Shown here one piece after another: positions 36,301 to 48,300 of a DNA stretch of 64,000 nt (positions within the stretch are counted from its first letter, which is position 1; each line of letters starts with the position of its first letter). The stretch covers positions 41,597,876 to 41,661,875 of the forward strand of contig NW_023601433.1 in the NCBI RefSeq assembly GCF_014898055.3, read 5' to 3'. This stretch comes from Talpa occidentalis (lineage: Eukaryota > Chordata > Mammalia > Eulipotyphla > Talpidae). The notes under the pieces are model-generated. The model saw only the letters and a list, made by a program, of their open reading frames with translations, was not told the origin of the DNA and searched no databases. The translations under genes and the position numbers were made by a program.

Positions 36301-39300
36301 GCATCTGCCCCCAGCCTCCATACTGCACTGGGCTTCCCAATGAAGGGAGAATTTGGGATCAAGTTGATGAGGGGCACGTGGCACCTTAGCTCCAGATGGC
36401 ATATCTGCCCTTGTCATCACTCCTAGGAAAGGAAAGGAGAAAGAAGATTCTAGGATGTGAAACATAGCAATGAAAAAAAAAGAGGGTTCAGGGGCTTGCC
36501 TCACATCCCATTCAGGCCTGTGGTCCTGAACCCCAGAAGGAAGCCCTTTTGTGGCACAGCCCACCCGGGAGTGAGCTGAATCTGTCTCCAGGGCAGCATG
36601 ACAGGGTGCAGTAGGCAGACTGCCAGGCTCCATCCTGGGCCTGTACCTCCTAAACCGTGATCTCAGGCATGCTCCCAGCCACCTTGTGCCTCAGTTTCCT
36701 TAGTGAGGAGAATACCTGTGAGGATCATGACGCTTACAAAAGTGCCTGAGTAGAGTGAACATTAGAGATCTGTTTCTGTTACTATCACCAGCACTAATAT
36801 CTCGTTCGTCCTATGTCAGTCTCTAAAAGCCATGTATAAAGCCAGAGACATCACTCACTCAGTGAGGCCACACCACCTGGGGTGGAATCGTCCACATACA
36901 AAGTTGGGTGGACTCCATGCCTGTTTTGGCCACCACAGCCTGGCTAATCATTTGTAGGAGGTCAGGTGTGAAAGGTATTGGTTGAGTTCTGTTGGCAAAC
37001 AAGGAAACTGTTTTTAGAAAAGTATAATGGAGTATGAGCACATTTCCACCTTACCTTAGACTCCAAGTAGATGTTGGCTAAGGACATCTTAGAGATTTTG
37101 TACAGACAGATGGACAGAGAGACGGCGCACAGCACGAAGAGCGTGTCATTAATGGCCACTCGCACGGAGACAATAACTTTCCTCTCCCAAGTCCCTGTCT
37201 TCACCAATACTGCACAGGTTAAATTCACCAGCAGGAAAACCAGACTGATGAAGAGTGAGGCCAGGTAGAGGGGCAGCCTGGAAAAGACAAGAGGGAAATT
37301 GAAGGCACCGTTCCCTATATGGCGGCTGGCACAACCTCTAGACATTGGCTGCCCATTTCGGTGTCGATCTAGAATGAAATGGGATATTGTCTAGTTAACT
37401 GTGCAAAGCAAAACATGCACCAAAGTTAAACACTTAAAAAGCATGGCCTTTTGGAGTGGTAGTTCCTGGACTCAAATTACAAACGGACTGCAGATTGTAC
37501 TCAGGAAGGTTCTGTACCTCCCTTTTCCTGTTGCTGGGAGGTTTGTGAGGACTGAGTGAGACTGTGTCCCTGATAGGGGAAGCACCTCACTGCTCCCAGG
37601 GACAAGCTAAGCATGAGGCACACAGGCTGGAGAAGCAGCTGCTTCTCAGAGCACGAGGAATTCTACACTCTATGAACGTGAGCGAAATCAAACTGCTTGA
37701 GCCTTAGTGTCATCTGGAAATACAATAAACAATATCTACCTTTCAGTTTGCTTTTCAGGATTGAGATAAATTAGGAAAAGGTTTTATCCTAAAAAAATCA
37801 CTGATGAAGTGGGCATGTTGGGGACATTCACTTTTACCTGGGGACACTTGCTACGGGGTGCAGTGGTCTGCTGTGACTTGCTGAATGGACGCAAGCTGAG
37901 TCGCTGGCCATTTTTAACATGTGGTCTTTCTGAGCTACACACTTCCTAAGGGACTGTGTACAGTCTACACAAAGATTTCTTAGATTTACTAAAACTGAAA
38001 TCATCAGCCTTGAATTCTTTTTCAGGACTGCCCCATCACGTCGATTTCAGGTAGATATCACTCAGTCCTCAACATGCAAATAAGGAACAGACCACTCAGC
38101 TCAAAAATAAAACGGCTTAGGGCCTCCCTGGTGTCGCAGGTGGTTGAGCAATGCACTGTGAAGCTGTCCACAGCCTCTGCAGGGCAGGTTCAATCCCGGC
38201 CGGCTGGTGAGAATCCCACATGGCGAGGCAGACCTCTCCTGTCTCGCCCGCTGCTCCCCTCACCAGTGTATTTCATCAGTCTGCCTGTTCTGTTCCCTGC
38301 TCTGTCTCTGGTGAATCCTCTCACCCTCCCACGCATCTGTATCCTGGTTCTTGTATAAAAATAAATAAATCTTTAAAAAAAAAAAAAAAAGCCTATGTTA
38401 ACTCTTCTTGCAAGTCCCAAAACAGAAAACCATCAACAAAAGGTAGCTCTGAAGCTAGAGATGACAAGGGAGTCTTCAAAATCCATCAAAGATGGGGACA
38501 TGGCATGTGGAGTCCAGTCCCAGCTCCAGACACTGCAACTGACAGGGCATGTGTCGGGGGCAGGGGAGGGGCAATGGTGCAGCTGTGGCTTTATTTCCTG
38601 CCCTCATATCAGGTTATATAATAAATCCTGACGGCATAGTTAATTTGAATGGGATTTTATGTCTTGCAATTAATAATTTACTATCCACTGGCAAAGTCTG
38701 TCACACAATTTTCAGAACCCACATTCTACCAAAGGAACATTGCTACCTCAGTCCTCAATTTCATGTCTTGGCTTAAAGGCGCTGTGATTTTGCAGATTCT
38801 GAAACCATAGAGCTCCTCTTTGAATCCGTGTTCTACCCCCACTCAATCGGTTATCAGATTCAGCCCATTCTTTACCCCCTCCAGTTTCCTGCCGGGGCCC
38901 TCTCCTATCACCGCCACTCCCACACACCTTCTGGCCAGAAACCACTGTGTGTCCGAATTCATCCCCGCCCTAAGCCCCTACTCCCTTATACTCTGGAGCC
39001 AGACCACTCTGTGGGCACCCCACATGCTAATGAAGTCAGTCTATGCACTGTCCCTCAAACCCGTCTTGTGTGCCCCCCAACTCCCTGTCTTTATGCAAGC
39101 TGGTCATTCTGCTTTCTCAAACCTCCCTGCCCCCTGGATTTCTTCTGATCAAATCCTACTCTCTGAGCCTATAGGACCACTTGCTGAGCAAAAACCTGAT
39201 ACTGTCTGAAAGAAACAGAAGGTGTGTGAGATGTGAAACAATGGAAAAGTTACTTATGATTGAACATGAAAATAAGAGGTCAGAAAGCAAAATTGGAAAT

Positions 39301-42300
39301 GCAATCAGGTATCAGATTTGTCTTGGAAAATGTCTATGAAAACCTACAGTGAATTACGTCCTTTTATTTCCTTAGGGTTGGGGGGTAAGGGGAGAGTTCA
39401 CAGACATGTCTTCTTTCTTTCCATATGTCAAAATCCACATATTTGCTGTCTTTTTCTATTTTATCACCTTCCCAATGAGCTTCTGTAATATTTATAATGA
39501 AAAGAAAAATAACTTGCAAGACATAACCTTTCCCCTTGGCCTGAAGTTCTGGAATTAAGAGGGAGATTTGGAGATAGAGAATTTTAAAAGGGAAGGCGGG
39601 GGGCGGGGGGAGGAGACCGTATCACAAGAGTGTGTTTCCGTGGGAAAAACATTTTGTACATTGACCAAAAAACACTTTCAAAACAAACCACAGGGTTACA
39701 ATAACCAGCTGATAGGGAGAAAAAGACCAAAAACAAGAAAGTAAGTGTGACCGCACATCTGAGCAGAACACCTTGCTGCATGACCAGAAGCAGCAGCTTC
39801 TGGCTGGTCAGTCAGCGCAGAGGAGACACACTCTCGTGACCCTGTTGGCCTCAAGCAGGACATGCTGGAACCAGGACAGGAAGTGCAGGCCAGTGCTGCC
39901 AGCAAATCCAGTATTTGACCACCTCCCACCAAGACAGGAGAGTTGGGACTGTGAAGCCAATTTAAATTTCTCCCCCAGTAGCCTAGATTTCTTATAGAAA
40001 GGGAAAAGCAAAATCTGGCTCACATTTTTTATTTATTAAAAAAAAAATCAAAGATTTATTTCTAAACAAGGTATATACGCTGCAGACCCAGCAAGTGGTG
40101 ACTCAGAGAGCTGATTCTTCATGCAATGGGTAAGATGCTTACAGCCCCTCACTTAGCAATGTTAAAAAAAGAGCGGGCGGGCAAAATGGAGCCGTTTATG
40201 CCTAGCCCCACCAAGACTTAACCTACTGTGGTTTTACCCTCTCCCAAAAGTGAGATTTTAAACTAATCAACCTGGAATTTTCTGGTCCACACTCATAAGG
40301 TAATCTGCATAAAAATCCTCCTACTCCCCTTACCCAAGGAAAGGTGACGGCCTGAAATCTTTCTTCTCTTGTCCCATCATCTTTTCCAGCTATAAAAACC
40401 TTCCATTTTGTACAACTTTTTGTGACTCCTTTCTACTTGCTAGAGGGAATGCTGCCTGATTCATAACCATTTAATAAAGTCAAACAGGGGCCTCCCTGGT
40501 GGCGCAAGAGGTTGAGCACAGCACTATGAAGCAATCCCAGCCACAGCAGCACGAGTTTGACCTGTCGGCCAGGGAGCTACCCACATGGCACAGCAGACCT
40601 CTCCTGGCTCGCTCGCTGTGTCCATCTACAGTGTATTTCAGTAGATCTGCCTGTTCTACTTCCTACTCTGTTTCTGGTGAATCCTCTGACCCCCACACCT
40701 CTGGCCTATAGCGCAGTTCTTGTATGCATAAATAAAATCGTTAAAATATAAAATAAATCAGAGCATTAAAATTAACTCAGTTTGATTTTGTTTTTTCAAA
40801 ACAAGCAGCAGGTCTGCTTGGGGCAGCTCACAGTGATGTGCAATTCCCACCCCTGGAGAAACAGGCCTCACATGTGAGCCTTTTACTTACCATCAGAGAT
40901 AGAAGCACCCTGGGGTGCAGACTTACCGGTACTTGAGTAATTCTGGAGAGTATTTTGACTTGGCTTTGAAAATCACCTGCAATGACAGAAAAACATGGTG
41001 GTTGGAGACACGATCTGCTGATATCTGATTTCCCTTTCAACTGATTTCCCTTTCCCTTCATACCCAAGAGTTGGGACAGTTTTTGAAACTGAGATGTCTG
41101 CTTTGTGAGAAAGTTTAAGCTAAACATGTTTTAGGCTGTACATACCATTTTCAAAGTAATAAAGTAAAATTCAAAATCCACAAGCAGCTATAAACCAGAG
41201 ACACACTGTGGGGGGAGCGGTGGAGAGGGGAGGAGGGATTAGGGTCAAAATAAGGGGGGTGGGAATTGTATGGGGAATATAACCAAGATGAAAATGCATA
41301 CATTGTGCAAAAATGAAAAATGATGTAAAAAATATATTTAAAAAATAGAAATAAAATAAAATGCAAAAAAAAAAAAAAAAAAAAGGAAAGGTTTGACTTG
41401 TTCACCACCGCCAAGTACTTGTCTTATTTGAAGATTTCAATGTGCGCAGCAGCAGGCCACCCTCACGCTGCATTAGCATTTCCCAAGGAACCCAGTTTAC
41501 GCAGGGGGAGCACAAGGGAGTATAAGGGAACGCTACACTTAAAATGTCTCCGCTACAGAAGTGTCAAGCCCCTTCATTTCCTATAGGAGAAAAACTGCAT
41601 GCTGGGATTACTCCAGCTCATTAGCAGCCTGCACAACTGCTAACGTGTCCACACAGGCCGAAGCAGCACAGCAGTAGCCTCTGGCCCAGGGGAGCCTTTG
41701 AGAAGGTGAAGAGGAGAGGACAAAGTAGGTGTCAGTTCAAGCTCCAGCCCCAAAAGACATGGCTGCTAGGTCCAGTGTGTTCATGGGAGCTTCTCCAGGA
41801 CCTGGGCTAGAGGGTAGGGGGCGGGGGGTGGGGGTGGGGGGACAACAGCAGTACCCTGCCCTGGTGTTGGGGCTGGGAGCAGCACTGGGAAAAGGAAAGG
41901 GGTCTAGCAGCATGAAGAAGAGGGGGTATGTTCCCAGAGAAACCTGGTATCAGAAGCCATGTGTTGCCTGCTTCCAAGCAAGCCTTCTGCACGGCATTCC
42001 TGGTGCAATGAGCTTCAAGGTCCTCTTCACCCACCGCCACCCCCAACTCCCTTCACTCACCCCGCCCAGGCACACACACTGTCTCCCTCCTCTCAGCTCA
42101 CTTTGCACGGACTGCTCTCAGCCCCTGCAAGTCCCTGTGGGCAGGAGCACACTGCCTGACTCGGAGCCAAGGACAAAAGGAGAACAGAATGGAGAGTGAG
42201 AAGGGGTTTCTGGAGGGAGGGAGGAGGGACAGGAAACCCGGGACCTGTGGGGACACCAAGGGATGAGACACGTTGCCCCTTGACTGAGGAGGAAGCAGCA

Positions 42301-45300
42301 GTGAGAAATCACCTTGCTGGCAGGATATCTGCAAGTAACCACAGGAAACCCTTCAGTGGATCCCAAAGGCCCGGCCAAGGTGGCTGATGCAGATCACACA
42401 GGGGCAGATGACATGACATCCCACATGACTCTATGGGCCAATTCCCAGAAGACGTGTGCAGTAGAAACCATTTCCCTTTGAGGGCCTCTTAAAGATGTTC
42501 TTCTGAGGCGCTTAGGTGCTCATTCTTGGACTTAATGTGTGCAGGAGAATATCCTGCGGAACTAATAAAGATGCAAGCCCCCTCCCAAGTGCCAACCTTT
42601 GGGACCAGGCTGGCCCAGAAATCTTCATTTTAATCAGCTCCTTGCCTCAATAATTCTGAGCACCTCTTGAGAAATAGTGTCCTAGAGGGAAGAAGCCGTC
42701 TGACCTAAAATTCTTGAATAACTCTGCAATCATTAATCTAAAACATACAGAAATAAGCGATGACAATATCTGCATGACACCGAAAGAGTCAGAGTGAGGC
42801 ATAAAACCAGAGGCCGGGTACCCACAGTGCTGTGACAGTTTGAATGCACAGAATCTGGATCTGGGGGAGACAGGAATTACAGCTGTGCCTACAGTTTTTA
42901 TTATCAACAAATCCACCTGCCCCCATTAAAATTTTTTTCACAAGATGAGCATTCCAAAATTATGGAAGAATTATTTGGTTTCTGGATGCATTTTGTCTCT
43001 GTCCTACATCCTTTCTGGAAGGAGATAAGATTTCAATCATAAGTTAGTTAAAATTGCTGCTAACAGCACAAATAGATGGCACAAGTCCAATCCCTTGCTT
43101 TGAAGGGTGCTGGGTACAGCTTTATCTGACAACCTTCCATGGGATTTAGGTAAGTCGCAATACCTTTGGTATTTCTCCCTGGTCCATAAGGAGAGCTATT
43201 CCAACTAAGCAACCTCTCTTGAGCCCTTACACAGTGTAGGTGGGGACATAAACCGGTACAGCCATTTTGGAAAACCATTTGGACTTACCTTAGAAAATGA
43301 AAAATGGAGGGGCCTCCCTGGTGGTGCAGGGGTTAAGTCTCAGCACTGTCAAGCTATCACCAGCCACTGTGGCCTGAGTTCGATCCCTGGCCAGGAAGCT
43401 AACCCACACGGTGCAGCAGACCTCTCCTGTCTCACCCGCTGCTCCCCTCAGCAGTGTATTTCAGTGTATCCACCTGTTCTACTCCCCACTCTCTCTGGTG
43501 AATCCTCTCACCCCCTGTACCTTTGGCCTATACTCCAGTTCTTGTATACATAAATAAAATAAATCTTTAAAAAAAAATCTAAAAAGGAAACTACCAAATG
43601 ACCCAGTAATCCCACTCTTTGGTATTTAGTGAAAAAATAGGAAACCTAAATCTTCAAAAAAAAAAAAAAAAAAAAGAATAGGAAACCATCCACCTCCAAA
43701 AGTATGTGCTCCACAAGGTTTACTGCAGGATTGTTTACTTTAGCAAGGACACGGAAGTGAGTGAAGTGCCCACTGGCATAACTACACGGGGAAGATGGGT
43801 CTATCCACACAAGGGAATGCTGTTCAGCTACAAGAGGAACTGTCATCATTCACTGCAAAATGGAAGGAGCTTGTGGAAATTATGAGCAGTAAATAAGTCA
43901 GAAAGATAAAGATAAATACCGCACATTTTCATAAATGAGTAAAATGATGAATCATAGTAGATGAATTGACAAAGCAAAATAATTACAAGCTAGACATGCA
44001 TAAGCAAAGTGTGGTTTCTGAGGTTAAGAGGGAGGGGAAGGGTCAGAGAGGTTTAAGGGAAGGTGGAGGGGGAAAAAACACTTCTTGTAGTAAAGGTTAC
44101 AGGTTATGCCACTCGTACAAAAAAAACAAAATAGCCAAAAAATAGCCTCTCTGAGGAACAACCAATAATAGATTGATACATGATTCCAAAGTTCTGTGAC
44201 AAAATACTGATTCATAATAAGGTAATAACGCTCAGAAAGCGCTCTTCTGTGACACAGTTCTGGGGGGTGTTGCTTTTAATAACTAAGAAAATTCTTCACC
44301 AATAGCAAAATGAAAAGAAACTATGCTATTTTAAAAAAGCATTTGACCTTGTTAAGGCTATTAGTTGATATCGTTTTAAGATTTAGCTATGCTGGGAGGG
44401 GTGGGGAAGGAGCTTCCAAAGAGGCAGGTAGCCTCAGCATATGTCGCTGGGTTTACTCTTGCTCACCATGGCCTGCAGAAGAGCTCAGCCACCACCCACA
44501 GGTCACTCCATGGGTGGAGTGACCCTCTTAACCCCCTGCTGGGCACAACTAGGTGGTCCTTTCCTATGGATTCAGCTCTATGCAAGGTACTGTCAGGAAT
44601 CAAAAGAAAAATATGAACAACCCACCTTCAATAGGCTGATAGTCCTATTGCAGACTTAAGATTCAGAGAGACAAGACCACAGAGAAGTTGCAAACCAGAA
44701 AGGTTCTGGCTCCAAACTGGTGGGGGCACAGGTAGCTGATTCACCAGCCGTGGGCTCAGCCGCACAGTGCCCGTTCTTCTCTCCTGCCCTGTCCTGCATG
44801 TCCAGCTCCTAGACCCAGATGGAAGGCAGGAGTATGGGTGGACCGGGGTCAACTCAAGGTCAACTGGACCCCAGCTCACTCCCACCACTTGGCTAGTGCT
44901 TGGCCTTCTGGGCTGGGATCTGCAGCATGCTATTCCCAGCCAGGAGCTGCAAAAGCAGCGACATGCGGTTCCACCTGGAAGTGCAGGCTACCTACTCACT
45001 ATCATCCTTTATGAAAAAGAAATACTTCCCCCCATCACCCTTGGCCCCCTGCAGCTCAATCCTCACATGTTCAATGGAGGAATAGAGTCAACAGTCAGCT
45101 GTGGCAATGGGAGTGGCAATGTTAGTGTGCAGACTGAGGGGCTCCCTGGGCCCCCCAAACTTATATGCTCTAAAGGGCTTCTGCCATCTGCTGCATAAAG
45201 ACAAAGCATACTCTCAGTGCAAAAGAACTTCAATAGGATTAGTGTGCCTAGAGAGAGAAGAGAAAAAAGGATAATAGTTTCCCAATAAAACACCAAGTTA

Positions 45301-48300
45301 CCCATCCTCTTGTGGGCAAATGCCCAGCCAAACAGGGCTGGCCTGAAGCAGGGTTGCTAAGGCCTGAAAACTTGTCACAAATCCAAGGCACCTTCTGGCA
45401 GGGAAGTACAGGAAAGGGACAGAAGGAGCCAGGCAAGTCTGGGATGAAAGGAGAAAAATCAAAGTACAAATCAAGGTAGCAACTGCTATTGCCAGCCTCC
45501 CCACTTGCCTCTCACCCACGTTTCTCTTCCAAGTGTCTCTGCATGTCTCAGCTTCATACGTCTCTCAGGCCCCTAGCACAAGTCCAAAGCGGAGAAACCA
45601 GCATGCCCTTTGCTTCCAGGTGCCTCCTCCAGTCTCTCCAAGTCTCCTGTAGCTTCTCCTGGCTGCTCTGCTCCACCCTTCATTAGGTGGGGCAGGAAGC
45701 ATGGAACCTCCCCGTTTTATGGAGATTCTTCTATAACAACCCCTTTCTGTAACAGCAGGACAGCCTGAACCCAAGAACACCCTTCTTAGAATGCCCTGCC
45801 CTGGAATAGACAGGATCCCAGTCATAGCTGTCAAACATTTGATCCAGTATTAGAGCTTTATAAACATGCATATGCCTTGTCCCAAAATTCCACTTACAAG
45901 AATTTTCAAGTGGAAGGCGGGTCTTCTCAAGGTGTTCCCACAGAATTGGGAATTAATAACTGTTACTGGAATTAAATGCCATGTGATTCGATTTAGTAAC
46001 TGCTCGGCTAAACAGCTCACTCCCTACCCCTGCAGGCATTTCCAGAACCTCTTCTGTAAACCTTCAAGGGAAACAGGGTATGCCGCAGTTTCCCAAACCT
46101 ATTTGGAGGCTTAAGGTGTTCTTAATGAGTGTTTCAGGGAACAAAATTGGGAACCACTGCCCTGTGGCCCTAAGCATGGATGGCATATCTCCTGCAGTCT
46201 TAATAACAGTAACAACAATAATTAATGCACAATAATAACAACCACAATAAGAAGCAATGACAACTTTAACATGATGCTCAGTCATGGCTTCCATGAATAT
46301 GGACAGAAATCAAGCAGCTGAGAACAGGTTAAACATTCTACCCCAAAGGGGACATAAAGCTCTATCCCACCCCAACCTCCTACAGGGACTCATGCAGCCT
46401 CTCAAAAGTCAAAAGTCATTTCATCATTGGCCCCCCACCTGGTGTCAGAAGGGGTTAAGATGCAGCACTATGAAGCTATCCACAGCCACTGCAGCACGAG
46501 TTCGATCCCCGGCCAGGAAGGTGACCCACATGGCACAGCAGACCTCTGCTGACTCACCTGCTGCTCCCTCAGCAGTGTATTTCAGTAGATCTGCCTATTC
46601 TGCTCCCCACTCTGTCTTTGGTGAATCCTCTCACCCACTGTATCCCTGGCCTACACCCCAGTTCTTGCATGCATAAATAAATCTTTTAAAAAATAATTTC
46701 ATCATTAAGTCCAGATCCCTGTCTGAGGTGAAAAAGTCACCGCCAGCTAAGGGTACAATCAGATATTAAATAGATCATTTCAACCTTCCAGGCTAAAAGC
46801 AAAGGTGATAAAATAATTAAAATAAAACTTCTTGGGGGGCCTCCCCGGTGGCGCAGCGGTTGAGCGCCGGGTTGCGAGGCTGCCCACAGCCTCTGCGGCG
46901 CCAGTTCCATCCCGGGCTGCTCCCCGGCCACCGGAGGAGGGTCCCACATAGCGCGCAGACCTCTCCTGCCGCCCGCTGCTCCCCTCAGCAGTGTGCTTCG
47001 GTCCTTCTGCCTGCTCTGCTCCCCGCTCTGGCTCTGGTGAATTCCCTCACCCTCCCGCGCTTCTGACTGTACCCAGTGCTTGTATAAATAAATAAATAAA
47101 TCTTTTTAAAAAAAATAAATTAATTAAAAAAAAAAGTCTTGGCCATGATCTATAAAAGCTCTACCCACCCTGTATCATCAGTGCCAATTAAATGCCTTGA
47201 TATCAACTGGGCCTATTCAAGCCATGCTTAGGAACCTTCCTTGCCCCCAAGCCAGTTAATCTTTAACCTCAACTTCCTTAAAGCTGTATTTAAATTCCTA
47301 GCATTTTAAGCTGCAACTCCTGACATGTATATCAATATAGATATATAAATTGATTTGTATAAAATACAAAACTTAATATTTACATAACACTGTTTTTTAA
47401 ATCTCATGAAGAGTCTGGACTAAGTTTAAAAAGAATAAATCCAAACTCTCCTACACACCCCACCCCACTCTATGCTCCCAGAGACTTCATTCAAGATTGA
47501 CTATGCCCAGAACTAGAGCTCAACCTCCCAGGCCAACTCCTGCCCTCGGGCCTGCTGGTGACCTCTTATCTCACTGCCCATCTCCTATCGGCTCCCACAG
47601 ACCTCAGCAGCAACTCTGCTGGGAGGAGGAGAGGCCTCCAGAACAGGAACAGGCAGATTAATCACTCCTATGTGTCATGGTGCTACTGACAGCCGAGGTT
47701 CTATCCACTGAGGGCAAAATCAGGCCTACAGACCCAGAGAGCAGGAAGACCAGGACCATGTGAGTGAAGATCAAATGAGGTCAGATAAAAACTCAAATTG
47801 TCCTCACATTCAAATTAGTGTTCACATCGTATTAACTGGCACTGAGCATTTCATCTAGACTGAAGAATTACAAAATTGAGGAACTAGGCAGAGACACACC
47901 AGTGGTTTGAGGAAGGTGGAGGTGTGAGGTGATATAAGGAGTAAAGAGGTATGGGAAGATGTGAGGTGATGTGAGGTGTACAGAGCTGTGGGGAGGTATG
48001 GGATGGTGTGCTCTGGAGTGGAGAGGTATGGGGGAGGTGTAGGGAGGTGTAAGGAGGTACAATGTGGTCTTGTCGGGGTGTGAGGAAATTTGAGAAGGCA
48101 GGGAGAGGAGGTGGCCAGAGGGAAGCAGTGAAGCCCTGGGGACCGCAGTACAGGCAAGAGTGAGACTGGGCTGGACGCGAGTCAGGACTGTGCACCTCCC
48201 TGGGTGAGAGAACACAGAAGGCTTTCAGCAGAGTTAATGCAATTAGAAATCAGATCTGTGCTTTGAGAGGGGGGCAGGGCCTGGACTATGATTGAGAGAG

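Noticed and set aside
47855..48215. Three overlapping minus-strand frames rich in Thr, Ser, Pro and His
   Set aside because: They come from a degenerate tandem repeat in an intron. They have no domain and no splice support.
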